Origin: Bradyrhizobium sp. NAS80.1
GTDB lineage: Bacteria; Pseudomonadota; Alphaproteobacteria; Rhizobiales; Xanthobacteraceae
Assembly (NCBI RefSeq): GCF_001908205.1
Contig: NZ_LGHL01000030.1
Location: 1 to 59,822, forward strand
Reading direction: 5' to 3'
Length of the DNA stretch: 59,822 nt
In this document: in pieces, positions 35,952 through 44,976 of the stretch
Layout of the letters: the number at the start of each line of letters is the position of its first letter
How positions within the stretch are numbered: the first letter of the stretch is position 1
Notes under the pieces: model-generated
The model's database searches: none
Told to the model about the DNA's origin: nothing
Seen by the model: the letters and a program-made list of their open reading frames with translations, nothing else
Position numbers and translations under genes: made by a program

Positions 35952-36760
35952 CAACGAATACCCGCGCGCATGAAAGATTGGACAAACTGCCGCTGGAACA
36001 GCAGGAACGCGACCAGCAGCGGCGCCATGGTCATCACGGTTGCCGCTGTGATGACCGACCAGTCCACGCCCGTCTCCGGCGCGCCGAACACCGCGAGACC
36101 CACGGTGAGCGGCCGCGCTTCGACCGAGTTCGTCACGATCAGCGGCCACAGGAAGTTGTTCCAGTGATAGCTGACCGAGACCAGACCGAACGCCACGTAG
36201 GTCGGACGCGCCAGCGGGACATAGACCCGCCAGAGAATTCCCAGTGGCCCGGCCCCCTCGACCCGGGCGGCCTCGACCAGCTCCTGGGGGACGCTCTTAA
36301 AAGTCTGCCGCAGCAGGAAGATACCGAAGGCGCTGGCGAGATAAGGCAGCGCGATGGCGGGGATAGTGTCCAGCAACCCGAGCTTGGCGATGGCGCGATA
36401 ATTCTCCACGATCAGCACGTCGGGCATGATCATCAGCTGGAGCAGTACGAGCGCGAAAGCGATGCCGCTGCCCCTGAACTTGAAGCGCGCAAAGGCATAG
36501 GCCGCCAGCGTCGAAAGGATAAGCTGTCCGACCAGAACCAGGGTCACCAGCATGATCGTATTGAGATAGTAGCGAGCGAACGGGGCCTGTTTCCAGGCGC
36601 GTGCAAAGTTCTCCAGGGTCCATGGCGCGGACAGGCTGAACGACGTCGCATAGGCGGCCGGATGCAGCGCGCTCCAGAAGGCATAGGCCAGCGGCGCGAG
36701 CCAGATCAAAGCCAGGAGCCACGCGGCGACAGCCTCGACGGGATGTGTCCGGCCCCTCAT
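35951..36760 (-). CDS. Carbohydrate ABC transporter permease (UgpE/MalG type)
   Basis: 269-aa inner-membrane protein with six predicted helices. The EAA loop reads ELVEAARVEGAGPLGILWRVYVPLARP, the contact site for the ATPase. YAFARFKFRGSG and the final FVQSFMRAGIR are typical of MalG/UgpE permeases. The start overlaps the partner permease gene (ATGA) and the stop overlaps the EEP hydrolase gene, so the whole set is tightly coupled. Confidence 0.92.
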   Translation of the reverse strand: MRGRTHPVEAVAAWLLALIWLAPLAYAFWSALHPAAYATSFSLSAPWTLENFARAWKQAPFARYYLNTIMLVTLVLVGQLILSTLAAYAFARFKFRGSGIAFALVLLQLMIMPDVLIVENYRAIAKLGLLDTIPAIALPYLASAFGIFLLRQTFKSVPQELVEAARVEGAGPLGILWRVYVPLARPTYVAFGLVSVSYHWNNFLWPLIVTNSVEARPLTVGLAVFGAPETGVDWSVITAATVMTMAPLLVAFLLFQRQFVQSFMRAGIR

Positions 36761-37677
36761 TGATAGTGGATCCTGCGATCGAGATAACCGAACTTGACCA
36801 GCGCAACTGCACTCAGCAGCACCAGGAGCACCACCGTCAGCGTCGCCGCGTAGGACGAATCTTGGAAAGTGAAGGCGACCTCATAGATGTAGTACAGCAG
36901 CAGCGTGCTGGCGTTGTTCGGACCGCCCTTGGTCATGATGACGAGGTGATCCACCAGCTTGAACGAATTGATGACCGCGTTGATCGCCACGAACAGCGTG
37001 GTCGGCATCAGCAGCGGGAACGTGATCCGGCGGAATGTGTACCAGCGGCTCGCCCCTTCGATGGAAGCGGCCTCGTCGAGATCCGGAGAGAGCTGCTGAA
37101 GGGCCGCCAGGTAGAAGATCATGAAGAAACCGGCCTCTTTCCAGATCACCATCACGATCAGGCAACCCATGACCGTCGAGGGCTCGCCAAGCCAGTTCCA
37201 GCCGGCAAGACCGAAAAGTCCACGCAACTGATCGAGTAGGCCGTAATCCGGCGTGTAGAAGAACAGCCAGATGTTGGCGACAGCGATCATCGGCAGCACG
37301 GTCGGGGTGAAATAGGCCAGGCGCAGGAAGCTGCGACCGCGCATGTTGCGGTTGACCCAGATCGCCATGACCAGGGCCAGGGCAATCGACGCGGGAATGG
37401 TGCCGAGCGCGAACCAGAAATTGTTGACCAGCGCCTTCCAGAAGATCGGATCGGCTGCCATGGCCTGGTAGCTGTCGAGGCCGACAAAGACCTCGGTGCC
37501 GTTCCTGCGTGTGATGAACAGCGAATGCCGGATCGTCGCCAGGATCGGATAATGGGTAAACGTGATCAGCAAGACCGCGGCCGGCAGCAACAGCAGCCAG
37601 GCATTCACGGCGTTCCACCACGCCTGCGATCCAGCGCGGCGTTCGGGAATTGGCGATGAGGCGGCGAGATCGGACAT
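36757..37677 (-). CDS. Carbohydrate ABC transporter permease (UgpA/MalF type)
   Basis: 306-aa inner-membrane permease. The EAA loop is LDEAASIEGASRWYTFRRITFPLLMP, and TKGGPNNASTLLLYYIYEVAF is characteristic of UgpA relatives. The start is placed at 37677, just after a strong 13-base-arm hairpin; the earlier ATG at 37710 would lie inside that hairpin. It pairs with the UgpE-type permease and the UgpC-like ATPase of the same operon. Confidence 0.92.
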   Translation of the reverse strand: MSDLAASSPIPERRAGSQAWWNAVNAWLLLLPAAVLLITFTHYPILATIRHSLFITRRNGTEVFVGLDSYQAMAADPIFWKALVNNFWFALGTIPASIALALVMAIWVNRNMRGRSFLRLAYFTPTVLPMIAVANIWLFFYTPDYGLLDQLRGLFGLAGWNWLGEPSTVMGCLIVMVIWKEAGFFMIFYLAALQQLSPDLDEAASIEGASRWYTFRRITFPLLMPTTLFVAINAVINSFKLVDHLVIMTKGGPNNASTLLLYYIYEVAFTFQDSSYAATLTVVLLVLLSAVALVKFGYLDRRIHYQ

Positions 37678-37686
37678 CCCTGGAGT

Positions 37687-37716
37687 GGTGGGATGGCGGA
37701 GAGCCGCCATCCCACC
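37687..37716 (-). promoter_or_regulatory. Intra-operon hairpin between binding protein and permease genes
   Basis: GGTGGGATGGCGG (37687-37699) pairs perfectly with CCGCCATCCCACC (37704-37716) around a four-base loop. It starts eight bases after the binding-protein stop. There is no T run, so it more likely protects the upstream mRNA 3' end or attenuates read-through, giving more binding protein than permease. Confidence 0.7.
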
Positions 37717-37723
37717 GTTTCCC

Positions 37724-39001
37724 TTACTTGGAGGCGCGCAGCACGCGGTCGGATTGCGCTTGCGCGGAGGCCAAGGCCTCCTGCGGTTTCTGCGAGCCGG
37801 TTACCGCGGCCTGTACCGCATCGTTCACGAACTTGTAGATACGTCCGTTCTCGTGGACAGAGAGCTCAGGCACGGCATGCTCGAGCTGATCGCGCGCGAC
37901 GGTCGCCTGCGGGAAGCCCTTGGCGTATTCCTCCATTGCCTTGGTCTTGTAAGCAGCCGGCGATACCGCGACGTAACCGGTCTTCATGCTCCACTCCGCC
38001 GCGCGTTCCGGCGCCGTCATCCACTGGATGAACTTGACGGCCGCCTTCTGCTGCTCGGGGGATGCGCTCTTGAAGATGTAGAAGCTGCCGCCGCCGGTCG
38101 GCGAGCCGCGCTGCTCCTTGGCCGGAAGCATGGCCACGCCGAACGGGAATTTCGCGGCGTCCTTGACGGCCGTGAGGTTACCGGTGGTGTGCCACATCAT
38201 CGCCGTCTTGCCTTCGAGGAAGTCGGTGCGCAGCGTGGCCCAGTCGATGCTACCTGCAGGCATGACATTGTGCTTGCGGGACAGGTCGACCCAATAGTCG
38301 AGCGCGGCCACCGTCTTTGGCGCGGTCAGATGGACCTCGGTGCCGGCCTCGTTCATCATCTTCTGGCCGTTCTCGATCGCCAGCGCCTGCAGCATCCAAT
38401 AGCCGTAGCCGGTCGTGGGAATCTCGACGCCCCAGCGCGTTGTGTTTCCGGAGCCGTCCTTCTTGATCAGCTTCTTCGACATCTCGACCATTTCGTCCCA
38501 GGACGCCGGCGCCTTCTCGGGATCAAGACCGGCCTCCTTGAAGGCGTCCTTGTTCCAGTACAGCACGATGGTCGAGCGCTGGAACGGGATGCTCCAGGTC
38601 TTGCCGTCGATCTGACCGTTAGCCATGAAGGCCGGATAGAATTCCTTGAACCATGATCTGTCGCTGACAAGGCCGTCAATCGGCACGATGGCGTTTTCGT
38701 CCATCAGCGTGAACACGTCGGTGGACAGCAGCACCGACAGTTGCGGCGGCTGGCCGCCCTTCATCGCCGTCATCGCCTTGGTCATCGTGTCCGTGTAGTT
38801 GCCGGCATAGACAGCCGTCACCTTGATGTCCGGATTGTCCTTCTCGAACCGCGAGACCATATCGTCGACGATCTTCGTGACGGGACCGCCGACGGCGACG
38901 GGATAGTACATCGTCAGATCCACTGCTGCGGCCGGACGGGCAGCGCCCATGGACAATGCGGCGAACGCGGCTGCCATCAGCATTGTACGTCGAGCAAACA
39001 T
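37724..39001 (-). CDS. Extracellular solute-binding protein (UgpB-like, family 1)
   Basis: 425 aa from the ATG at 39001, with AAGGAG seven bases upstream. A signal peptide (MFARRTMLMAAAFAALSMGAARPAAA) is followed by VDLTMYYPVAVGGPVTKIVDDMVSRFEKDNPDIKV, the typical opening of sugar or glycerophosphate-binding proteins. SIPFQRSTIVLYWNKDAFKEAGLDP and SPTGGGSFYIFKSASPE resemble UgpB. It lies between the ATPase gene and the permeases of its operon. The ligand is inferred, from UgpB similarity and the GlpR-like regulator, to be a glycerol-phosphate-type compound. Confidence 0.9.
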   Translation of the reverse strand: MFARRTMLMAAAFAALSMGAARPAAAVDLTMYYPVAVGGPVTKIVDDMVSRFEKDNPDIKVTAVYAGNYTDTMTKAMTAMKGGQPPQLSVLLSTDVFTLMDENAIVPIDGLVSDRSWFKEFYPAFMANGQIDGKTWSIPFQRSTIVLYWNKDAFKEAGLDPEKAPASWDEMVEMSKKLIKKDGSGNTTRWGVEIPTTGYGYWMLQALAIENGQKMMNEAGTEVHLTAPKTVAALDYWVDLSRKHNVMPAGSIDWATLRTDFLEGKTAMMWHTTGNLTAVKDAAKFPFGVAMLPAKEQRGSPTGGGSFYIFKSASPEQQKAAVKFIQWMTAPERAAEWSMKTGYVAVSPAAYKTKAMEEYAKGFPQATVARDQLEHAVPELSVHENGRIYKFVNDAVQAAVTGSQKPQEALASAQAQSDRVLRASK

Positions 39002-39048
39002 CTTGGTCTCCTTCGTTATTCCTTCTGACCGTTCTGACACCGCCGCTC

Positions 39049-40068
39049 TCATCGGTCGGAGGCTGCCAGGCGACTCTCGTTGACGATGTTTTCCAACCGG
39101 GCTTCCGTGGTGGAATCGAACCTGTGTTCGTGATCCGCATCCCAGGCGATCCTGATATCTTCGCCCGGCTGAACCTTGCTAAAGCCGTCGAGCCGCACCG
39201 AGATCGGCTGATCATCGATCTCGCACAGCACGATGCTGTCGGCGCCGAGATGCTCGACGGCTTTGACACGCACGACGTGATCGCCACCCGGGACGAGGCG
39301 AATGTGCTCCGGCCGGATGCCGATGAGCCGATCGTTCTGGCGCACGAGATTCATCGGCGGCGTGCCGATGAACCGCGCCGTGAACGCCGTTGCGGGGCGG
39401 TTGTAGAGTTCTTCCGGAGAGCCGTTCTGCTCGATGCGGCCGTCACGCATCAGCACGACGCGGTCGGCCATCGTCATGGCTTCCGTCTGGTCGTGGGTCA
39501 CGTAGACCATGGTCATGCCGAGGCGTTGCTGCAGCGCGCGGATTTCCGTTCGCATCTCGTGGCGCAGCTTGGCGTCCAGATTCGAGAGCGGCTCGTCCAT
39601 GAGGCAGACCCGCGCTTCCGCGATGATCGCCCGCCCCAGCGCGACGCGCTGGCGCTGACCGCCGGACAATTGCGACGGCTTGCGCTCGAGCAGATGGCTG
39701 AGGCCGACGATATCGGCCACGCGCCGGAGCCGCTCGTCCCGCTCGGCGCGCGACACGCGCCGCACGCGCAGACCGAAGACGATGTTCTCTGCCACGCTCA
39801 GATGCGGAAACAGTGCGTAGGACTGGAAGACCATGGAGATCTTCCGTTGCGCCGGGGTGAGATGCGTGACGTCGACGCCGCCAATAGTGATCGTGCCGGC
39901 GTCGGCCTCCTCGAGACCCGCGATCAGGCGCAGCGTGGTGGACTTTCCGCATCCGGAGGGCCCGAGCAGCACCAGCAGCGAGCCCTCGTCCGCCGTCAGA
40001 CTAACGTTATCGACAGCGCGCATCGCCCCCCAGCATTTGGAGACGTGACTCAGCGTAATCGCCGACAT
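39049..40068 (-). CDS. ABC transporter ATP-binding protein (UgpC/MalK type)
   Basis: 339-aa ATPase. Walker A GPSGCGKST, signature LSGGQRQRVALGRA, Walker B VCLMDEP, D-loop SNLDAKLR and switch THDQTEAMTMADR are all intact. A C-terminal TOBE-type regulatory region starts near GIRPEHIRLV. It is the first gene of the operon and is divergent from the DeoR-family regulator. It energises the two permeases downstream. Confidence 0.93.
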   Translation of the reverse strand: MSAITLSHVSKCWGAMRAVDNVSLTADEGSLLVLLGPSGCGKSTTLRLIAGLEEADAGTITIGGVDVTHLTPAQRKISMVFQSYALFPHLSVAENIVFGLRVRRVSRAERDERLRRVADIVGLSHLLERKPSQLSGGQRQRVALGRAIIAEARVCLMDEPLSNLDAKLRHEMRTEIRALQQRLGMTMVYVTHDQTEAMTMADRVVLMRDGRIEQNGSPEELYNRPATAFTARFIGTPPMNLVRQNDRLIGIRPEHIRLVPGGDHVVRVKAVEHLGADSIVLCEIDDQPISVRLDGFSKVQPGEDIRIAWDADHEHRFDSTTEARLENIVNESRLAASDR

Positions 40069-40237
40069 GGCCGGTTCGCTCTCGGTTGCGATGATCTGCG
40101 CAAGTTAAAGATGTCGCCGCGCAAACCCGTTGAGTGCTGCTCGCGTGGAGCAGCGCAAGGTCGGTCACGACACGCAGACTGATCCATCCGTGTCCCTCCC
40201 TTTAACCACGCAACATTCATCGGCGTAGCGATTATTG

Positions 40238-40251
40238 TGTTCATATGAACA
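40238..40251. promoter_or_regulatory. Palindromic operator between the ugp-like operon and the DeoR regulator
   Basis: TGTTCATATGAACA is a perfect 14-base palindrome (extended ATGTTC-like half-site occurs again near 40290). TGTTC/GAACA half-sites are known for GlpR-type DeoR regulators. It lies midway in the 257-base divergent gap, so it is the likely site through which the regulator controls the transporter and itself. Confidence 0.65.
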
Positions 40252-40325
40252 TAGTATGACAGCATATGAAATAGAAATTTGCGCCTCGCATGTTCGAATG
40301 ATACTTTGGTTGGCACGGAGAGCCC

Positions 40326-41129
40326 ATGCTCAGCACCCCCACCGAACGTCAGGCCCACATTCTGGAGATTGTCCGCGAGGAAGGCTTCGCCTCGATCGAG
40401 CACCTCGCAACGCGCTTCGACGTCACGCAGCAGACCATTCGCCGCCTCGTGAATGCGCTCTGCGACCAGGGATTGCTCCGGCGAATCCACGGCGGCGTCA
40501 GCCTGCCCGTCCAGAACCAGAATCTCGCCTATGGAAGCAGGCAGGGATTGAACGCCAACGCCAAGCAGCGCATTGCGCATGCGACCGCCAAGTTCATTCC
40601 CGACGGCGCCTCACTAATGATCGGACTCGGCACGACGCCTGAATATGTCGCGCAGGCGCTATCCCGCCGCCAGGATCTACGCGTAATCACCAACAATCTG
40701 AACGTGGCGGCTGCGTTCGCACAAAATCCCGATGTCGAGATCACGATCGCAGGTGGCACGCTCCGCCCGCTCGATCGGGACATCGTTGGCGAGGCAGCTG
40801 CGCGCTTCTTCGCGGACTTTCGGGCCGACTTTGGCATTTTTGGCGTCGGCGGCGTCGACCAGGACGGCACGCTGCTGGATTTTCACGTCGGCGAGGTTCA
40901 GGCGCGCCAGTCCATCGTCGCCAACTCGCGCACGGCCGTGCTCGTCGCCGACACGACCAAGTTCGGCCGCAACGCGACCGTGCGAGGTGGCCATCTCGAC
41001 GATTGCCACCACCTCTTCACCGACGGTCCGCTGCCGGCCGCCTTTGCGACGATCGCAGCGAAGTACGGCGATCGTATTCACGCAAACGGCGAGGCTCGCG
41101 CAGATTTCGAGCGGCCCGGCCAGAGCTAG
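40326..41129 (+). CDS. DeoR/GlpR-family transcriptional regulator
   Basis: 267 aa. The N-terminal helix-turn-helix (ERQAHILEIVREEGFASIEHLATRFDVTQQTIRRLVNALCDQGLLRRIHGG) is the canonical DeoR domain. The DeoRC sensor follows, with VITNNLNVAAAFAQNPDVEITIAGGTLRPLDRDIVG and GIFGVGGVDQDGTLLDF. GlpR-like members respond to glycerol-3-phosphate or related sugar phosphates. It is divergent from the ugp-like operon and shares its palindromic operator. Confidence 0.92.
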   Translation: MLSTPTERQAHILEIVREEGFASIEHLATRFDVTQQTIRRLVNALCDQGLLRRIHGGVSLPVQNQNLAYGSRQGLNANAKQRIAHATAKFIPDGASLMIGLGTTPEYVAQALSRRQDLRVITNNLNVAAAFAQNPDVEITIAGGTLRPLDRDIVGEAAARFFADFRADFGIFGVGGVDQDGTLLDFHVGEVQARQSIVANSRTAVLVADTTKFGRNATVRGGHLDDCHHLFTDGPLPAAFATIAAKYGDRIHANGEARADFERPGQS

Positions 41130-41221
41130 GCGAACGATCCAGGCCGAGCCAGCGCTTCCTCAGCCGATCTCCTGCCGAACCTTGGCAGCAGGTCGCACAT
41201 CGACTTCAGCGTCCGCCTGCT

Positions 41222-42649
41222 CTAGCGTACGACAAACTTGTCCCTGGCCGTCAGAACGGCCGCGCCACTCTCCTCACGTGCCGTGAAGACGACATCGCCC
41301 TGGACATGCTCCGGCGCAGTGAGCGTGACGCGCAGCGACTCGGACGCATCCGGCGCCACTTCGATCGGTGCAAGCGCATCGTTGCCGACGATTGCGATTT
41401 TTGCGGCCACGCCGCCCACCGAAAGCCTGTACCGATGCGGACTCGCCGACTTATTGAGCAGCTTGACCGTGTATGCGTTGCGGACCGATCCATCGGAAAG
41501 CCGGACGGCGACGGGATCCCGGTCATGCTGGACGGAGAGCGAGGCCGTCGTCCTCGCCCCGAAAGCGACGGTGATCACGCCGGCGAGCGCGACGCATGCC
41601 GCCGTCAGGCCGAGGGTCTTCGGGCGCACCAATCTATTGACCGCGGGTTCGGCCCGGCGGCCACGTTCGATGTTCTTCCAGCTTTCGTAGTCGATCAGAC
41701 CGCGAGGGCGCCCGAGCTTTGCCATCACACCGTCGCACGCATCGACGCAAAGTCCGCAGTTGATGCAGGCAAAGTTTGGCCCTTCACGTATGTCGATGCC
41801 AATGGGACAAACTGCTACGCATTGGCCGCAGTCGACGCAATCGCCGGCCGGCTTTCCTTGCAGCCGCAGCTCGGCGGCTTTCTTGGCGGAAGTTCGCTGC
41901 TCACCGCGGTAGTCGCGGTAGTTCACGGTGTAGGCTTCGGGATCCCATATTGCGCCCTGAAGACGCGGCCAAGGGCACATGAAAGTGCAGACCTGCTCTC
42001 GCGCAAAGCCAGCGAGACCATAGGTCGTCCCCGTAAAGACCAGTATCCAAGTGAGCGCTGTGGCGGAGATTTCGCCGGACGCGAAGCCGCGCAAGAGGTC
42101 AGGCGCATCCGTGAAATAGAAGATGAGGGTACCGCCGGTCGCCACCGAAATCAGCAACCAGGCGGCATGCTTTGCGGCGATCTCGATCACCCGCTTCGCC
42201 GTCAGAGGCGCGCCGATGTTCTTCAGACGCTGTCGCCGGTCCCCCTCTATCAGCCGCTCGACGAGCAGGAACAGATCGGTCCACACCGTCTGAGGGCAGG
42301 CGAAGCCGCACCACAATCGCCCGGCAAGAGCATTGGTCAGGATGAGTATGGTCGAGGCGAGCACCAACAGGCCCGTGACGAGATAGAGATCCTGCGGCCA
42401 TAGCTCGATGAAGAATGCGTAAAGTCGTCCGTTTGCGAAATCGAGCAGAACCGCCTGGTCAGGCGCATTGGCACCCCGATCCCAGCGAAGGAACGGCGTC
42501 ACGTAATAGATCGACAGCGTCAGCAGGAGGATAGCCCACTTCAACCGGCGGATCGGACCCTTGACCGCTTGCGGCACGACAGGCTGACCGGTGGCTGCAG
42601 CAGCCCTGGCGCGCGTTCGGGCGTGATCGATCTCGATGGTGACTGCCAT
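41222..42649 (-). CDS. ccoG: CcoG/RdxA/FixG-family membrane iron-sulfur protein
   Basis: 475 aa from the ATG at 42649 (an ATG 24 bases earlier would overlap the DUF59 gene). Several membrane helices are followed by two 4Fe-4S sites: Cys271, 274, 277, 281 (CVDCGQCVAVCP) and Cys295, 298, 301, 305 (CINCGLCVDACD). Two CxxxCP motifs (WCGFACPQ, VCTFMCPW) and a C-terminal Ig-like domain are also present. CcoG proteins reduce Cu(II) for cbb3 oxidase assembly. Here it is not with ccoNOQP but ends an operon with DUF59, DUF2249 and a CcoN/NnrS-like protein. Confidence 0.92.
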   Translation of the reverse strand: MAVTIEIDHARTRARAAAATGQPVVPQAVKGPIRRLKWAILLLTLSIYYVTPFLRWDRGANAPDQAVLLDFANGRLYAFFIELWPQDLYLVTGLLVLASTILILTNALAGRLWCGFACPQTVWTDLFLLVERLIEGDRRQRLKNIGAPLTAKRVIEIAAKHAAWLLISVATGGTLIFYFTDAPDLLRGFASGEISATALTWILVFTGTTYGLAGFAREQVCTFMCPWPRLQGAIWDPEAYTVNYRDYRGEQRTSAKKAAELRLQGKPAGDCVDCGQCVAVCPIGIDIREGPNFACINCGLCVDACDGVMAKLGRPRGLIDYESWKNIERGRRAEPAVNRLVRPKTLGLTAACVALAGVITVAFGARTTASLSVQHDRDPVAVRLSDGSVRNAYTVKLLNKSASPHRYRLSVGGVAAKIAIVGNDALAPIEVAPDASESLRVTLTAPEHVQGDVVFTAREESGAAVLTARDKFVVR

Positions 42650-42656
42650 GGCCCGC

Positions 42657-42971
42657 TCAGTTGACCGCGGCAAAGCCGAGCGAGGCCCGGATGGCAGGAT
42701 CGATCAGGGATGGTGACCAGGGCGGCTCGAAAGTCATCGTCACGTCGACGGAAACGACGCCGGGGACCGCCGCGACGGCGGCTTGCGCCCCCTCCTTCAG
42801 GAAGCCCGTCGCTGGGCATCCCGGCGTGGTGGCCGTCATCGTAATGTGAACCTCGCCGCCTTCGGCTGTGATGTCATAGACGAAGCCGAGATCGACGATG
42901 TTTTGGCCAAGCTCTGGATCGATCACGACGCGCAGCGCGTCGCGGGCCCGCGCGACGAGTTCTTCTGTCAT
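42657..42971 (-). CDS. DUF59/MIP18-family metal-sulfur cluster protein
   Basis: 104 aa. DPELGQNIVDLGFVYDI and TMTATTPGCPATGF are the DUF59 signatures; the Cys in GCPA is the conserved one implicated in Fe-S assembly or transfer (SufT/PaaD relatives). The ATG overlaps the DUF2249 stop (ATGA), and the gene ends seven bases before ccoG. It probably matures or repairs an Fe-S cluster in this operon, CcoG with its two clusters being the obvious client. Confidence 0.92.
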   Translation of the reverse strand: MTEELVARARDALRVVIDPELGQNIVDLGFVYDITAEGGEVHITMTATTPGCPATGFLKEGAQAAVAAVPGVVSVDVTMTFEPPWSPSLIDPAIRASLGFAAVN

Positions 42972-43480
42972 ATCGGCGCCCTCACCGTCAGTTCGTAGGT
43001 GGTGCCGTCGGGCAAAAAGCCGCCGAGCCAACGAAAACCGCGCTTTTCAAGCTGCGGAAACAGAAAGACAGGCTCCCGTCGCAGCAGGGCCGACAGCGTC
43101 TCGCCGGGCCCGAGCTTGTCGGCTGCTGCGAGGATCTTAACCATGGGTTCGGGCGGCTCGAGGTCGCGATTGTCGAGCTTGACAAGAGGCTCCGGCCATG
43201 GCGCGAAGCCCCAGTCGGTAGAGGGAGACACGCCCGGCTCCTTTTTGGGCGGCTCGGCCGGCGTGAACAGGACCTCCCACTCGTCCCCTTCGAGCGGCTG
43301 TGCAGAATGCGCAAATCCCTTATCGGCCATCACGGCGAACAGCGGGATCGGCTTGAACGTCGCGTAGAGACGAAGTCCCTGCCCCGGCTCCAACCGTTCG
43401 AGCGCGGCCATGATGACTGAGAACGGTTCGCCCCCGGCTCGCAGGATCGGGCGGACGTCGACATCGATGTATGCGGTCAT
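42968..43480 (-). CDS. Protein with two DUF2249 domains
   Basis: 170 aa. Domain 1 is about residues 4-75 (IDVDVRPILRAGGEPFSVIMAALERLEPGQGLRLYATFKPIPL). Domain 2 is about 101-170 (LDNRDLEPPEPMVKILAAADKLGPGETLSALLRREPVFLFPQLEKRG). Both have the TusA-like D-x-R-x-L...P-G...L pattern but no TusA Cys. DUF2249 proteins often sit with hemerythrin, NO-related and Fe-S repair genes; the biochemical role is unknown. AGGAG precedes the ATG. It is 12 bases after the CcoN-like gene. Confidence 0.9.
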   Translation of the reverse strand: MTAYIDVDVRPILRAGGEPFSVIMAALERLEPGQGLRLYATFKPIPLFAVMADKGFAHSAQPLEGDEWEVLFTPAEPPKKEPGVSPSTDWGFAPWPEPLVKLDNRDLEPPEPMVKILAAADKLGPGETLSALLRREPVFLFPQLEKRGFRWLGGFLPDGTTYELTVRAPI

Positions 43481-43492
43481 GGTTCTCCTCTC

Positions 43493-44831
43493 TCAGTTTC
43501 TGGCAAACAGCAGATGGGGGGCGACTGCTCCTCCGGGCAGCCGCAGCGGGCTCGCGACATCGGCGAGCCGCCGGATCCGGACGATTTCGCGGACGATGCC
43601 GACGACGCCCAGAGTCATCGCGACCACCGCGACACGGAAAGCGCTTGGCTCACCGACCAGGAGCGTGAGCGTTCCTGCCCAGACGGCCACATAGTAGATA
43701 ACGAACCACTTCGTCGCCCTGCCCTCGGCGACGAGATCCTGGACTCGCGGCGTCGGTGCCCGCCCCATGACGGGGCCGTAGGTTTCCAGCCAGGTCAGGA
43801 ACGCGACGATCTTGTAAAGCTTCGCGAGCACCAGCCCCGATAACCATCCGAACACCGCGAGGAAGGTGAATGCGCCGACGTGCGCCGCGAGCGCATCCGC
43901 CGAGATCAGCACGATGCCCAGCACGGCCACGCCCGCAAGGCTCGCGAACGACAGCGTCGCGATGCGCATGTTGAGCTCGAGCTGACGCCGCTTGCGGTGT
44001 CGGAAGATACCGGCGATGTCACGGCCGTACAGAGCGGCGGACACAAGCCCGAGGACTCCAGCCATCAACAACACGACGCCCATTCCGGACGCGAGCCCGA
44101 TCGCCAATGCGCCGCCAGCCGCCGTTACGGCGACAGCCAGAGCACCGGCCGCGAGCGTTACACGGCTCTGGCGGTCGTCCACATCGGGCGACAGCATGAA
44201 CATCGACAGAAGCCGGTAGCTGACGCCCATCGCAGTCAAGGTCAGCCACCCCCCCAAGCCCTGCGATCGCGTGGAGCGGCACGCCGGACGCCAACACTGT
44301 CTCGCCGACGGACCCGGCCCATCCAGCCAGCGCGAATGCGAATATCGACCCAAAAGCGACGGTTGCGCACAGCGAAGCCAGACCAACGAGAACGAAGCTG
44401 GCCGGCCCTGTCGGCCTCAGCCAGGCGGTTAGTCCGAGGTCGACGACCACGAGAACGAAGCCGGTGACGAGCAGAACCGCGCCGAGCGGCAGGAGCCAAA
44501 GTGCGGGCGGCAAGTGGCCGCCCAGCGCCATGAAGCCCGCGAGCAAGCAGACAAGACCGGCGGTAAGCAGGCCAAGAGCCGGCAACGCCCATTGCTCGGA
44601 GAACAAGGGCTTGGCGACGAGCACGGGAACGAACTGGAATAGCGCGCCGCACATTGCCAGGCTCAGCCAGCCGATAGTGACGGCATGGACCAGGACCAGC
44701 GTATCCGGCGAGGCGATGTCCGCGGCGGGATAGCCGATACCGGAGACCATCAGGGCGAGGGCCACCAACAACCATGTCAGCGCCGCCGCGAAGTAGGCCA
44801 TCGTCCAACGGAATATGCTGCCGCCGATCAT
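43493..44831 (-). CDS. CcoN/NnrS-like polytopic haem membrane protein, frameshifted at a G7 run
   Basis: The 5' part is translated from the ATG at 44831 (GGAG upstream) to HAIAGLGG; the 3' part resumes one base later at WLTLTAMGVSYRLLSMFMLSPD. The switch is at a run of seven G on the coding strand (44249-44255). Corrected, it is about 445 aa with roughly 12 membrane helices and His in three of them: LVHAVTIGWLSL, PLHAIAGLGGW and AAHVGAFTFLAVFGWLSG. These resemble helices of cbb3 oxidase subunit I and NnrS but not a complete set of oxidase ligands. It leads the DUF2249-DUF59-ccoG operon. As sequenced it would truncate after an out-of-frame tail. Confidence 0.75.
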
Positions 44832-44844
44832 GCCCGCTCCGTCG

Positions 44845-44925
44845 TCATTTGCGCGTGCCGCCGGGCAACGGACCATAGGTCAGCGCCGGCCTGCGATACG
44901 CTCGCGCCCTGGTCATCATTCCCAT
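44845..44925 (-). CDS. Candidate 26-aa small protein or leader peptide before the CcoN-like gene
   Basis: ATG at 44925, preceded by AGAGGA seven bases upstream, opens a 26-codon basic peptide (MGMMTRARAYRRPALTYGPL...) ending in TGA 13 bases before the next start. The ribosome binding site and tight spacing favour translation; the sequence itself is unfamiliar. It could be a leader peptide or small protein of the operon. Confidence 0.4.
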   Translation of the reverse strand: MGMMTRARAYRRPALTYGPLPGGTRK

Positions 44926-44976
44926 CAGAATTCCTCTGCATCCGTCTCTGCAGCTTAGTGCAGGTTCCGGAGCGCT

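Noticed and set aside
40308..40326. Possible sigma-54 promoter (TTGGCACG) before the DeoR-family gene
   Set aside because: The -12 element is absent: no TTGCA-like sequence at the required five-base spacing after TGGCAC, and the sequence runs straight into the start codon.
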